Origin: Vaginisenegalia massiliensis
GTDB lineage: Bacteria > Bacillota > Bacilli > Lactobacillales > Aerococcaceae
Assembly (NCBI RefSeq): GCF_900604935.1
Contig: NZ_UWPC01000009.1
Span: 1 to 64,000 of the forward strand
Length of the DNA stretch: 64,000 nt
Reading direction: 5' to 3'
Shown here: positions 1 through 8,818 of the stretch, piece by piece
Layout of the letters: each line of letters starts with the position of its first letter
Position numbering within the stretch: the stretch's first letter is position 1
The notes under the pieces: generated by a model
What the model saw: the letters and a program-made list of their open reading frames with translations, nothing else
The model's database searches: none
What the model was told of the DNA's origin: nothing
Translations under genes and position numbers: made by a program

Positions 1-44
1 CTATATAGAATATTATAATTTAGTTAGGAAGAAGAGAAAATTAA

Positions 45-81
45 AAAGCAAGACTCCTGTAGAATACAGAAATCTTGCTTT
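45..81 (-). terminator. Intrinsic terminator after ansA
   Basis: A 9-bp stem (AAAGCAAGA/TCTTGCTTT) encloses a second 5-bp stem (CTGTA/TACAG). On the minus strand it is followed by a weak T-rich tract. It lies about 65 nt past the ansA stop codon. I see no gene in positions 1-147. Confidence 0.6.
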
Positions 82-147
82 AATGACAGTGGCTTAATAA
101 AAAGTTCAACTTTTTGGGTCCACTACAGAATCGGGGCTTTTTAACTT

Positions 148-1110
148 TTATAAGTGAAAGGCTTCTTGAATGTTGACTGGCGCATCGGTATTTAAAAGGG
201 CCATCAGTTTCAAACGGGCTTTGACGCCGCTTAAACCTTGGGCAAAAATCACTCCTGCTTGACGCAGTTGCTTACCGCCACCCACATAATCATAAACATC
301 TTCTGTTACCCCATTAAAGGCTCGTGAAACCATGACCACTGGAATTCCTTGTGCCAACAAACCATCGAGCGCTGTCAAGGTTTTAGGTGGCAAGTTACCT
401 GCACCCAAGCCTTCAATGACCAATCCTTGATAACCCGCTTGGCTGATAGCTTGCACGATATCTCCATCCATACCAGCATAGGCTTTGAGTAAGGCTACCC
501 GCTGATCGACTTTGGTGAGTGGATAATACTCTTGTCGAAGTAAATTTTGGAAATAAAGGACCTGGTTTTTGGAAATTAGACCGATTGGCCCAAAGGTTGG
601 CGTTTGGAAAGTAGCTAAATTGGTTGTATGGGTCTTGGTCACATAGGTAGCTGTATGAATTTCTTCGTTCATCACGACTAAGACTCCTTTACCTTGAGAA
701 GCATCGGCCGCTGCTACAAAAATGGACGACCGTAAATTAGCTAGCCCATCTGAGCCAATTTCATTACTGGACCGCATGGCACCCGTTAGGACAACAGGAA
801 TAGGTAAGTCTAAGGTTAATTCCAAGAAATAAGCTGTTTCTTCTAATGTATCCGTTCCATGCGTAATCACCATGCCATCAAATTCTGCTGCCCGACTTTG
901 CACATAATGGCTTAGCTCTAACATGCGTTCCTCGGTCATGTGAGGAGACGGCATATTAAAAAGATCAACCACTGTTAACTCAGCAAACTTATTAAAAAAG
1001 GCACTTTGGGTATGAATTGGATTTTCCGAAGATGGCGACACCTTCCCGGTCGTTTGATCCTCAGACATGGCAATCGTTCCACCTGTATTAATCAATAAGA
1101 CTTTTTTCAT
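148..1110 (-). CDS. ansA: L-asparaginase (cytoplasmic type I-like)
   Basis: This enzyme hydrolyses L-asparagine to aspartate and ammonia. The 320-residue protein has no signal peptide, as expected for the cytoplasmic AnsA type. The N-terminal motif NTGGTIA carries the first catalytic threonine, and THGTDTLEETA near residue 90 carries the second Thr-Asp pair. The ATG at 1110 follows a weak purine-rich site. surE lies upstream on the same strand about 100 nt away, so co-transcription is possible but unproven. A single CGAACATT motif lies just upstream (1123-1130), but it has no partner box. The family call is secure; the substrate could include glutamine to a minor degree. Confidence 0.93.
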   Translation of the reverse strand: MKKVLLINTGGTIAMSEDQTTGKVSPSSENPIHTQSAFFNKFAELTVVDLFNMPSPHMTEERMLELSHYVQSRAAEFDGMVITHGTDTLEETAYFLELTLDLPIPVVLTGAMRSSNEIGSDGLANLRSSIFVAAADASQGKGVLVVMNEEIHTATYVTKTHTTNLATFQTPTFGPIGLISKNQVLYFQNLLRQEYYPLTKVDQRVALLKAYAGMDGDIVQAISQAGYQGLVIEGLGAGNLPPKTLTALDGLLAQGIPVVMVSRAFNGVTEDVYDYVGGGKQLRQAGVIFAQGLSGVKARLKLMALLNTDAPVNIQEAFHL

Positions 1111-1210
1111 ATTACCACTCCCCGAACATTAATCTGCACCGCTAAAGTATAACGGTTTCATCCGCTAGTCTCAACCGTTCTTAGGGAAGAAACGGCGAGA
1201 AAAGTCTTAT

Positions 1211-1972
1211 TTATGGTTCAAATACACGTTGAAATTCATGATTGAGTGTCTCATGATTAGTGTCCACTTGAACAGCTGACACGGTTACAAAGCCTTGGTG
1301 CAAGAGACCATAATCGGTTTCTTGATCTGAATCCAATTGTTGATAGAGATTGCGTAACCAATAGACAGGCCGTCCCTTAGGATCATGGTAGCTCTTAAAA
1401 CTAAACTTCATTTCATCTAATCCTAAAGGAGCAAAACGATAACCTTGAACTTGAGCAGCCGGGCAAGCCGGAATATTTAAGTTTAAAAAGGTCGCCGTAG
1501 GAATCTTTAAGGTTAGTAGTTTTGCTAGACTATGATGAAGAATCGGCATAGATTGGTCAAAATTCAAGTCGCCTTCTTCATTGCGTGCTAACGAGACAGC
1601 TAAGGAAGCCACCCCATTCAAAGCCCCTTCGCGCGCAGCCCCAATGGTCCCCGAATAGAAGACATCCTGACCGACATTAGCCCCAGCATTCATCCCTGAA
1701 ATGAGCCAGTCTGGTCGGTGATGGCAGAGTTTTTCAAGAGCTAACTTTACACAATCGGCTGGCGTACCATTGACATGATAAGCCTCTACATCTGGTAGAA
1801 GATGGACCTCTTCGACCGATAGTGGATGAGAGACACTAATGGAGTGTCCATAACCTGAACGTTGACCGTCTGGACACACGACTGTCACCTGCCCAAATTC
1901 TTTTAAGACTGAAACTAATGTTTTTAAACCTGGAGCATAAATACCATCATCGTTGGTCACTAAAAATCGCAT
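1211..1972 (-). CDS. surE: 5'/3'-nucleotidase SurE
   Basis: SurE is a metal-dependent survival nucleotidase that removes phosphate from nucleoside monophosphates. The N-terminus has the metal-binding NDDG motif. Further motifs are GYGHSIS and the conserved segment NAGANVGQDVFYSGTIGAA. The length of 253 residues matches the family. I chose the ATG at 1972 because AAAGGA lies 8 nt upstream; an ATG three codons earlier at 1981 sits almost inside that site. It lies downstream of sortase A, separated by a terminator, and upstream of ansA. Confidence 0.93.
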   Translation of the reverse strand: MRFLVTNDDGIYAPGLKTLVSVLKEFGQVTVVCPDGQRSGYGHSISVSHPLSVEEVHLLPDVEAYHVNGTPADCVKLALEKLCHHRPDWLISGMNAGANVGQDVFYSGTIGAAREGALNGVASLAVSLARNEEGDLNFDQSMPILHHSLAKLLTLKIPTATFLNLNIPACPAAQVQGYRFAPLGLDEMKFSFKSYHDPKGRPVYWLRNLYQQLDSDQETDYGLLHQGFVTVSAVQVDTNHETLNHEFQRVFEP

Positions 1973-2080
1973 GCCGTTCATCCTTTCATTTTCATTCCAT
2001 TTTCTATTATACCCAAGGCTTGTCTCCTAACCAAGTTAAAGAAGTTAAAAATTTACTAATCTGGTTTGTATGCAAAAAAA

Positions 2081-2114
2081 GACCAACAAAAGCTAAAATC
2101 AGCTATTGTTGGCC
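2081..2114 (-). terminator. Terminator after srtA
   Basis: An imperfect 14-bp stem with a 6-nt loop is followed on the minus strand by seven T residues (2074-2080). It ends the sortase transcript just before surE. Confidence 0.75.
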
Positions 2115-2130
2115 GGCAAAGGTGCTTGAA

Positions 2131-2868
2131 CTAATTGGCAACATTATTTTGTTTTAAGTCAAAGGCTTTAATCATATCCTTGTTCGCGTCTTTGATAGCT
2201 ACTTTCTCGACTAAGCTTCCTTGAACGACTAAGCGTTGGAAGTTATTTTCTCCGGTCGCACAAGTAACTAATGTAACGATAGGATCACTTGTTGGGTCAA
2301 TTACATCTACCCGAGTTGGATCCAAAACTTCTTTATAGAAGACTTTGTATACATAGACGCTATCTAAATCCGTTAAGTAAATTAAATCGCCATTTTTCAC
2401 CCTTAGGAGCGGTTCAAAAAGGTAGCCTTTTTTCAAGGTATGATGGCTAGCAATCGCATAATTGTCGTTGCCCATCTTAACATCGGGTCTTAAAGTCCCT
2501 GCCCCTAGATACATCCCTGCATCGGAGACACCCTTATAGATTGGAAGATTCATCTTAACATTTGGAATAGCAATCGCCCCAATCGTTGGTAAATCTTTTG
2601 GATTGACATTATTCTTAATCACATCATAAGCATTAAGGTTGCTGACATCATCGAAATCAAAGGTTACGTCCTTTTGTTGGTTGGATTCGATTTGATTACG
2701 CGTCATATTGGCAATGGCGTTTTCTTTCGTTCCTTGATCGATCAAATAGTCTTTGATTGGGTTGATAGCTAACAAAGCTAACGCCGCTAAAATTAGTAGA
2801 ACGCCAACAAAAGTAAGTAAGCTATTTCCTTTGCGTTTCGTTTTTTTGTATTTATCCATTCTAGACAT
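2131..2868 (-). CDS. srtA: Class A sortase
   Basis: This membrane transpeptidase cleaves LPxTG proteins and joins them to the cell wall. The 245-residue protein has a short basic N-terminus and one membrane anchor (about residues 17-35). The catalytic domain carries His142 in ASHHT, Cys203 in TLVTC and Arg212 in FQRLVV, the full sortase triad. The ATG at 2868 follows GGAGGG by 9 nt. A promoter-like pair GTGACA/TAGAAT with a 17-nt spacer lies upstream. Two likely substrates in this window are the LPxTG proteins ending at 29235 and 44715. Having no pilus genes or substrate next to it fits a housekeeping SrtA rather than a pilus sortase. Confidence 0.94.
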   Translation of the reverse strand: MSRMDKYKKTKRKGNSLLTFVGVLLILAALALLAINPIKDYLIDQGTKENAIANMTRNQIESNQQKDVTFDFDDVSNLNAYDVIKNNVNPKDLPTIGAIAIPNVKMNLPIYKGVSDAGMYLGAGTLRPDVKMGNDNYAIASHHTLKKGYLFEPLLRVKNGDLIYLTDLDSVYVYKVFYKEVLDPTRVDVIDPTSDPIVTLVTCATGENNFQRLVVQGSLVEKVAIKDANKDMIKAFDLKQNNVAN

Positions 2869-2982
2869 GGTTTATTTCCCTCCGCGTTTATCGCCTGTTT
2901 ATTTGCTTATCATTCTACCTGTAAGTTATGAACTTGTCACGAATCATTTATGAATAATTTACTTTCTTAGCTTGTCTTTCAT

Positions 2983-3011
2983 TTGCATTGACTTTCAAAT
3001 TTTATTATACT
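2983..3011 (+). promoter_or_regulatory. Promoter of the riboswitch-ATPase transcript
   Basis: A TTGCAT -35 box (2983-2988) and a TATACT -10 box (3006-3011) are 17 nt apart. The predicted start of transcription near 3018 lies about 10 nt before the riboswitch. Confidence 0.65.
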
Positions 3012-3028
3012 TTAGATAAATTAGTGTT

Positions 3029-3125
3029 CATAAGGGAGTAACTAGAGGCTCTGCCTCGTCAGTATCAACAACGATAAGTAGCCACCGGCTGCTGGTACTG
3101 TACTTAATTAGTGAGACTTATGCCA
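3029..3125 (+). promoter_or_regulatory. yybP-ykoY (manganese) riboswitch aptamer
   Basis: The leader has the hallmark 5' element AAGGGAGTAAC, close to the GGGGAGUAGC consensus, and the 3' element TTAGTGAGACTTATGCC, close to the GUGAGACCUUUGCC consensus. P1 can form between ATAAG (3030-3034) and CTTAT (3117-3121). TCAACAACGATAAG inside resembles the metal-binding internal loop. This class senses Mn2+ and commonly controls Mn/Ca efflux ATPases, which is what follows here. The assignment rests on motif reading, not on a covariance-model score. Confidence 0.75.
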
Positions 3126-3169
3126 GCCGAAGAAAACTTTTGGACTGTGCGTAAGTCTCTTTTAATTTG
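3113..3169 (+). terminator. Riboswitch expression platform terminator
   Basis: GAGACTTATGC (3113-3123) pairs with GCGTAAGTCTC (3149-3159), followed by TTTTAATTT. The 5' arm contains the 3' strand of aptamer P1. Metal-stabilised P1 would therefore block the terminator and switch the ATPase gene on. Confidence 0.65.
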
Positions 3170-3205
3170 TCATCCCTTGATTGTGCCAAATAATAGGAGG
3201 AAAAT

Positions 3206-5896
3206 ATGGTCAAAAATGATTTTGTTCCGTACAAAGATACGGTTGAATCCATTGTCTCTCAACTTGAGACAGATACTGCCAAAGGGTTATCCAGCCAAGA
3301 GGCTCAAAAACGCTTGGAGCAATTCGGTAAAAATGAATTGCAAGCCGAAGAAAAAACAACGCTCCTACAGAAATTTATCGAGCAATTCAAAGACTTCATG
3401 ATTATTGTCTTGCTGGCTGCTGCCGCTATCTCATTCTTTATGGGAATTCAACATGGTGAAGATCCAGCTGATGCTATTATTATTCTTTTAGTAGTCTTCT
3501 TAAATGCAATCATGGGTGTCTTCCAAGAAGCTAAAGCCGAAGAATCCATTGATGCTTTACGTAAGATGGCTTCACCGGATGCTCGTGTGCGCCGCGATGG
3601 CCACACTTCTACCATCAAGAGTCTTGATCTTGTGCCGGGCGACATCGTTCTATTAGAAGCCGGTGACGTTGTTCCAGCTGATATGCGTTTAATTGAAGCT
3701 AACTCCCTTAAAGTCGAAGAAGCAGCTTTAACAGGTGAGTCGGTTCCCGTAGAAAAATCAATCGCTAATATCGAAGGAGAAGAAGTTGGGATTGGTGATC
3801 GGTCTAACATGGTCTTCTCTACAACCAACGTGACCTATGGTCGTGGTTTAGCCGTCGTAACCAACACAGCCATGAACACCGAAGTGGGCCATATTGCTAA
3901 TATGTTAAACGCGACCGAGAAACAAAAAACACCACTCCAACGTGACCAAGATAAATTAGGTAAGTTCTTAACCATTATGATTTTAGTGATCGCGGCTGTC
4001 ACCTTTATCGTTGGTTTGATGAATGGTCGTCCGTGGTATGAAATGCTCTTAATTGCTATCTCTTTAGCTGTTGCAGCGATTCCCGAAGGTTTACCTGCTA
4101 TTTCTACCATTATCCTTTCTTTAGGTACACGGACTATGGCTGAACGTAAAGCCTTGGTTCGGACTCTACCTGCGGTGGAAACTTTAGGTGGTACCCAAAT
4201 TATCTGTTCAGATAAAACAGGAACCTTAACCCTCAACAAAATGACCATTGAAAAGACGTATTCAAATAACGAATTACGTGATGCAAAAGACGGTCTTGAT
4301 TTAGAATCACCTTTACTTCGTTCGATTGTCTTCGCTAACGACACTAAGATTGATGCCAATGGCGAATTAATCGGTGACCCAACCGAGACAGCTATGATCA
4401 AGTTCGCTCTCGATCATCAATATAACTTAAAAGAACGCTTAGCCCAAACACCACGGATTGAAGAAGTTCCTTTTGATTCCACTCGTAAATTAATGTCAAC
4501 CATTCACAAACTTGAAGATGGTCGCTACTTAGTGGCAGTTAAAGGGGCTCCCGATCAATTATTAAATCGTTGTCAGTCAATTGATATCAATGGTCAAATT
4601 CAGCCTCTAGATGATGTCCAACGTCAAGAAATCCTTAAAAACAACTCAGCTATGGCTCATGAAGCGTTACGGGTCTTGGCTGGGGCCTATCAAATCGTTG
4701 ACCAATTACCAAGCAAAATTGACACTGACACAGTTGAACAGAACTTAATCTTTGCTGGTTTAGTCGGTATGATTGACCCTGAGCGCAAAGAAGCTGCTGA
4801 GGCTATCAAAGTAGCTCGAGAAGCCGGTATGCGGGTTGTCATGATTACAGGTGACCATGCTGAAACCGCTCAAGCCATCGCCGAACGCTTAACCATTCTT
4901 AACGCCGGCGAAGATAATGCTAGTCACGTTATTACCGGAGCAGAATTAGATACTATTTCTGACGAAGAACTCATTAAGAAAGTCAATGATTTCTCTGTTT
5001 ATGCCCGTGTTTCGCCTGAGCATAAAGTTCGCATCATTAAAGCTTGGCAAGCTAACGATAAGACTGTTTCCATGACAGGTGATGGCGTGAACGATGCTCC
5101 ATCCCTTAAACAAGCCGATATCGGGGTTGGTATGGGAATTACCGGTACCGAAGTTTCTAAAGGAGCTTCTGATATGGTTCTAGCCGACGACAACTTCGAA
5201 ACTATTGTTGTGGCTGTTGAAGAAGGTCGTAAAGTCTTCGCTAACATTCAAAAAGCCATCCAATATCTATTATCAGCTAACTTAGGGGAAGTCTTAACCT
5301 TATTCATTGCCACCTTGATGGGTTGGACCATCCTTGAACCGGTTCATATCCTTTGGATTAACCTTGTAACGGATGTTTTCCCAGCAATTGCCTTAGGTAT
5401 GGAAAAAGCCGAGAAGAACTCAATGAAACGTCCTCCACGGACTAAACAATCTAACTTCTTATCGAACGGTGTCTTACCTTCCATTATTTACCAAGGTATC
5501 CTTGAAGGAGGTATTACCCTCTTTGTTTATTGGTTCACTGTTTACCAACAAAAACTATCAATAAATGAAGGAGAAACGATGGCTTTTGCAACCTTAGGTT
5601 TGATCCAACTATTCCACGCCTATAACGTGAAATCAGTCTTCCAATCACTCCTAAGCTCAAATCCATTCAATAACAAATACTTAAACATTGCTTCAATTGG
5701 TTCGGGTATTCTCTTATTAGGCGTTATCTTAACGCCTGGTATCAACCAATTCTTCTCAGTTACTGTACCAGATTTCCAACATATTGAGATTGTGGTGTTT
5801 GCTTCATTCAGCATCATTGTTATTGTCGAAATCATCAAATATATCTTACGAGCAACTGGAGTTGCTGCTAAATATGAAAATGGAATTATCGAATAG
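3206..5896 (+). CDS. P-type Ca2+/Mn2+-exporting ATPase (YoaB/MgtA-like)
   Basis: This 896-residue P2A-type ATPase pumps divalent cations out of the cell at the cost of ATP. The order is cation-ATPase N domain, transmembrane helices with PEGLPA in M4, the phosphorylation site Asp336 in CSDKTGT, the nucleotide domain with KGAPD, the hinge GDGVNDAP (Asp626), and a C-terminal transmembrane block with NLVTDVFPA. TGES near residue 175 is the actuator loop. One intact M4/M6 site fits Ca2+ or Mn2+ transport. The upstream Mn2+-type riboswitch favours manganese export, as in lactococcal YoaB and pneumococcal MgtA. The ATG at 3206 follows AGGAGG. It is monocistronic and ends in a strong terminator. Confidence 0.92.
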   Translation: MVKNDFVPYKDTVESIVSQLETDTAKGLSSQEAQKRLEQFGKNELQAEEKTTLLQKFIEQFKDFMIIVLLAAAAISFFMGIQHGEDPADAIIILLVVFLNAIMGVFQEAKAEESIDALRKMASPDARVRRDGHTSTIKSLDLVPGDIVLLEAGDVVPADMRLIEANSLKVEEAALTGESVPVEKSIANIEGEEVGIGDRSNMVFSTTNVTYGRGLAVVTNTAMNTEVGHIANMLNATEKQKTPLQRDQDKLGKFLTIMILVIAAVTFIVGLMNGRPWYEMLLIAISLAVAAIPEGLPAISTIILSLGTRTMAERKALVRTLPAVETLGGTQIICSDKTGTLTLNKMTIEKTYSNNELRDAKDGLDLESPLLRSIVFANDTKIDANGELIGDPTETAMIKFALDHQYNLKERLAQTPRIEEVPFDSTRKLMSTIHKLEDGRYLVAVKGAPDQLLNRCQSIDINGQIQPLDDVQRQEILKNNSAMAHEALRVLAGAYQIVDQLPSKIDTDTVEQNLIFAGLVGMIDPERKEAAEAIKVAREAGMRVVMITGDHAETAQAIAERLTILNAGEDNASHVITGAELDTISDEELIKKVNDFSVYARVSPEHKVRIIKAWQANDKTVSMTGDGVNDAPSLKQADIGVGMGITGTEVSKGASDMVLADDNFETIVVAVEEGRKVFANIQKAIQYLLSANLGEVLTLFIATLMGWTILEPVHILWINLVTDVFPAIALGMEKAEKNSMKRPPRTKQSNFLSNGVLPSIIYQGILEGGITLFVYWFTVYQQKLSINEGETMAFATLGLIQLFHAYNVKSVFQSLLSSNPFNNKYLNIASIGSGILLLGVILTPGINQFFSVTVPDFQHIEIVVFASFSIIVIVEIIKYILRATGVAAKYENGIIE

Positions 5897-5916
5897 TTGA
5901 TTCTTAATTCCATACA

Positions 5917-5942
5917 AAAAGGCCCGCGAAAGCGGGCCTTTT
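5917..5942. terminator. Bidirectional terminator
   Basis: A perfect 11-bp stem, AAAAGGCCCGC paired with GCGGGCCTTTT, has a GAAA tetraloop. It serves the ATPase gene on the plus strand and panE on the minus strand. Confidence 0.93.
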
Positions 5943-5949
5943 AATTAGC

Positions 5950-6873
5950 TTATTTATTCTGGAACAAGCTTTCTTTGGCATGAATCAATTGGGTGATTGT
6001 ACGACATACTGGCGTATCAATTCCGTGTTTTTGCCCCATTTGATTCACTGCACCATTCAGATAATCAATCTCCGTTAAGCGTTTATTTTGAACGAGGTCT
6101 TGATGCATAGAAGGATAGTGATGAGCCGCTTTAATCGATGTATCCATCACATATTGAACCATTTCGTCTTCATTTAGTACCACACCTTCAGCTTTGGCCA
6201 CGATCACGAATTCATGAATAATGGCTTTGACTAAGTCTTTCCCTTCTTGGCTGGCAAAAAATTGACCAATCGTGCAATCTACTAGAGCACAGGTTGAATT
6301 CATACTACCATTGACACAGGCTTTGCGCCAGATTGATGGAACCACATCTTCGTCATAAGTCGCATTCAAACCAGCTTCATTCAGAACTTGAGCGACAGCT
6401 TGACCAGCCTCCTTTTCTGCTGGGTCAATACTTTGTAAATTAACCGTACCGACCCCTTTAAGATTCACATGACCTGGTTCTGGAAGACCCGCTGTCCAAA
6501 CCGTTACCCCCATCAAGATATTTTTCAAAGGAACATATTGGCTAATCACTTCTTGATGCCCTAAACCATTTAATAAACAAAGCACCTTAGTGTCTGAACC
6601 AATTAAGGATTGGATATCACTTAACATAGTTGTTAACTGCATGGCTTTGGTAAATAAGATAATTAAATCAGCTTGCCGGGTCGCTTGGCTAGGCAACATC
6701 ATTGGAATTTGAACTGTTTCTTCGATATCTCCAGTCACCCGCAAACCTTGTTCGTTCACTGCCTTAATGTGGTCGGCCCAATTATCCAATAAAATCACTT
6801 CATGATTTGTTTTACTTAATTGATAACCAAAACGACATCCCATAGCCCCGGATCCAGCAATATAAATTAACAT
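5950..6873 (-). CDS. Ketopantoate reductase family protein (PanE/ApbA-like)
   Basis: The fold is that of an NADPH-dependent 2-dehydropantoate 2-reductase, which makes pantoate for coenzyme A. The 307-residue protein begins with the dinucleotide-binding GSGAMGCRFG loop. NGLG and the WRKACVNGSMNSTCAL segment with the catalytic lysine (about residue 185) follow, then the C-terminal helical domain. Enterococcal D-mandelate dehydrogenases belong to the same family, so another 2-keto acid is possible. No other pan gene is nearby. It lies 22 nt downstream of an EIIC-like permease gene and probably shares its transcript. The ATG at 6873 follows GGAGGA. Confidence 0.83.
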   Translation of the reverse strand: MLIYIAGSGAMGCRFGYQLSKTNHEVILLDNWADHIKAVNEQGLRVTGDIEETVQIPMMLPSQATRQADLIILFTKAMQLTTMLSDIQSLIGSDTKVLCLLNGLGHQEVISQYVPLKNILMGVTVWTAGLPEPGHVNLKGVGTVNLQSIDPAEKEAGQAVAQVLNEAGLNATYDEDVVPSIWRKACVNGSMNSTCALVDCTIGQFFASQEGKDLVKAIIHEFVIVAKAEGVVLNEDEMVQYVMDTSIKAAHHYPSMHQDLVQNKRLTEIDYLNGAVNQMGQKHGIDTPVCRTITQLIHAKESLFQNK

Positions 6874-6895
6874 ACAAATATCCTCCTTATTTTAC

Positions 6896-7957
6896 TTAAC
6901 CTTCAAAAACAAAGATGTCATCGGTATATAATTTCAACATATCTTGACAAACTTTATTAGCGATAAAACCACCCACAAAAGGAATGACGATCCATGCCAA
7001 AATCATGATAGCCACGCCGCATCCTCCTTGCAAGGAAGCAATCGGACCCACTAAACCTACTAAACCAAAGCCAGAAGTAGCGGGTGTCCCTACCAAATTA
7101 AACATAGGCACCATTGCTCCACAGAGAGCCGCATTAATTAATAAGGGCACGGCCATAATCGGATGTTTTAAGAAATTTGGCATCATCATCTTCATAGCAC
7201 CTAAACCAATCGCAACAGGAACCCCCGTTTTATTACGTTTTAAGGTTCCCCATACTAGGACAGCCGTGGTCGCAGCAATCCCCATCGATGCTGCTCCAGA
7301 AGCCAATCCGTCTAAGCCAATAGCTAAACCAATCGCAACGGTTGAAATGGGGCTCACAATAATAATGGCAAAGGACATAGCAATCAAGATAGTCATCAAT
7401 AAAGGTTGAAGAGTCGTGAAGCTATTGATACCTTGGCCAATTAAGGTCGTAATCGAGGAAACAATAGGCAATAATTTCCAACCTACAAAACCAACACCCG
7501 TCCCGATTAAAATAGGTAATAAAATGATATTCAGGGATCCAAACTTATGGCCAACTGCTTTAATAGCTAAGACAGCTAACGATGCTGTTAGCATCATATT
7601 GATTAAGTCACCGATTCCCTTTAATTGAAAAGCGCCTTTACCCACCGCGGTTACAATTTCAGGATTAAAGACCCAAGCGCCAGATCCAATAAAAGCAGCG
7701 CCACCTACAGCCAACATTTGCATTGGAGTCAATTTAAACTGTTGACCAATAAGAACCCCGGCCATAATTGGCGTTAGAAATTGGAATACAACAACAATAT
7801 GATAAAAATCCATCGCTAAAGCAGAATTAGCAACAAATGGTTTTAAAACTGTAGCTAAAATTGCATTAGGAATAAGAGCCACGACAATGGCAATAGCAGT
7901 TCCGTTTAGAACTTTGTTAATAAACGACGTGACTGTTTCTCTTTCTTCTGATGTCAT
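6896..7957 (-). CDS. PTS_EIIC_2-family membrane permease
   Basis: This 353-residue polytopic membrane protein resembles the stand-alone PTS_EIIC_2 group, with about ten hydrophobic segments and glycine-rich turns such as GLVGPIASLQGG. It has no EIIA or EIIB domain, and no PTS partner gene is nearby. Members of this family are annotated as PTS subunit IIC, but the substrate is unknown. It is the first gene of a two-gene unit with the ketopantoate reductase-like gene. That suggests transport of the substrate or product of that enzyme; this is inference. Its start at 7957 follows AGAGAGG at a rather long distance (about 12 nt). Confidence 0.7.
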   Translation of the reverse strand: MTSEERETVTSFINKVLNGTAIAIVVALIPNAILATVLKPFVANSALAMDFYHIVVVFQFLTPIMAGVLIGQQFKLTPMQMLAVGGAAFIGSGAWVFNPEIVTAVGKGAFQLKGIGDLINMMLTASLAVLAIKAVGHKFGSLNIILLPILIGTGVGFVGWKLLPIVSSITTLIGQGINSFTTLQPLLMTILIAMSFAIIIVSPISTVAIGLAIGLDGLASGAASMGIAATTAVLVWGTLKRNKTGVPVAIGLGAMKMMMPNFLKHPIMAVPLLINAALCGAMVPMFNLVGTPATSGFGLVGLVGPIASLQGGCGVAIMILAWIVIPFVGGFIANKVCQDMLKLYTDDIFVFEG

Positions 7958-7988
7958 ATCGACACGACCTCTCTTCTAAGTTAGGTCC

Positions 7989-8017
7989 ATTATAAATAAA
8001 ACAGATTAAATACACAA
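7989..8017 (-). promoter_or_regulatory. Promoter of the EIIC-like/panE-like operon
   Basis: On the minus strand TTGTGT (8012-8017) and TATAAT (7989-7994) are separated by 17 nt, about 30 nt upstream of the gene start. The rest of the 300-nt gap 7958-8257 is AT-rich, with no coding frame I could support apart from the terminator at 8188-8213. Confidence 0.65.
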
Positions 8018-8187
8018 GTAATTAGTTAAATGATTCACATTCACAACCTCTTTACTATCAATGTTTTTCAATAGACAGCTACGTTCTTTGCTAAAAATTC
8101 ACATTGTCTAAAATTAATTGGCAACTTCTAAATGGTATCCGACCCCAAAATTCAATTAAACCATCCAGAAAGCAAAACAAAAAAACA

Positions 8188-8213
8188 CGCCCTTATTTTC
8201 ACAAATAAAAGCG
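8188..8213 (-). terminator. Terminator after chromate transporter pair
   Basis: An 11-bp stem with two G-U pairs and a 4-nt loop is followed on the minus strand by a run of T residues (about 8179-8185). It sits 45 nt past the stop codon at 8258. Confidence 0.85.
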
Positions 8214-8257
8214 CATTCACAACTGTAATATTATGAATTTGTTATTCTGTTATAATT

Positions 8258-8818
8258 TCATTGGAACAAATTGGCTTGAATCATGTTTAAAATTCCAGCT
8301 AAAAACATTATGCCGATAGCATTGTAGCCTTTCTTTAATAAAACCAAGCATAGTAAGAATATCGCAGCCATTGCCCAATTGAAATGAGCCAAATTAATTT
8401 GCGCCGATACGCCAAAGATAGAGGTTAACAAAATAGATAGGCCAGCCCCAGCAATCAAGGCAATAACCGCCGGCCGTAAAACAGATAAGACCGATTGCAG
8501 AAGACTAATATCTTTATACTTAACATAAAGGAAAGTAATCAGCGTGACCAAAATACAAGAAGGTAAAACACTCGCAGTGGTAGCCACAACCGCTCCTAGT
8601 GGACCCGCTACGCGAATACCAATGAACGTTGCCGAATTGATGGCAATTGGTCCAGGTGTCATCTGCGAAATAGTAACTAAATGATTAAACTCTTCCACAC
8701 TCAGCCAACCATGAATAGTTACAACTTGATTTTGTAATAAAGGTAAGGCTGCATAGCCCCCACCAAAACTGAACGCACCAATCTGCAAAAAAGCAATAAA
8801 GAGTTCCCAAAGAATCAT
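8258..8818 (-). CDS. Chromate transporter, half-size subunit (second gene)
   Basis: This is a 186-residue CHR-family protein, the short form that works as a pair. It carries the conserved N-terminal segment FSFGGGYAALPLL and the QMTPGPIAINSATFIG motif typical of CHR proteins, followed by four or five membrane helices. Its start codon overlaps the stop of the upstream half by 4 nt (ATGA), showing translational coupling. The family exports chromate or related oxyanions in some bacteria. In Firmicutes the real substrate of short pairs is mostly unknown, so the substrate is not established here. Confidence 0.87.
   Translation of the reverse strand: MILWELFIAFLQIGAFSFGGGYAALPLLQNQVVTIHGWLSVEEFNHLVTISQMTPGPIAINSATFIGIRVAGPLGAVVATTASVLPSCILVTLITFLYVKYKDISLLQSVLSVLRPAVIALIAGAGLSILLTSIFGVSAQINLAHFNWAMAAIFLLCLVLLKKGYNAIGIMFLAGILNMIQANLFQ

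Noticed and set aside
1120-1135. PurBox-like CGAACATTA upstream of ansA
   Set aside because: Only one core is present, no partner lies 16-17 nt away, and the flanking bases (CCC) do not fit the AT-rich consensus.
3111-3401. A 96-codon frame over the riboswitch and the ATPase start
   Set aside because: It overlaps the riboswitch terminator and the ATPase gene in another frame, has no ribosome site and no recognisable protein character.
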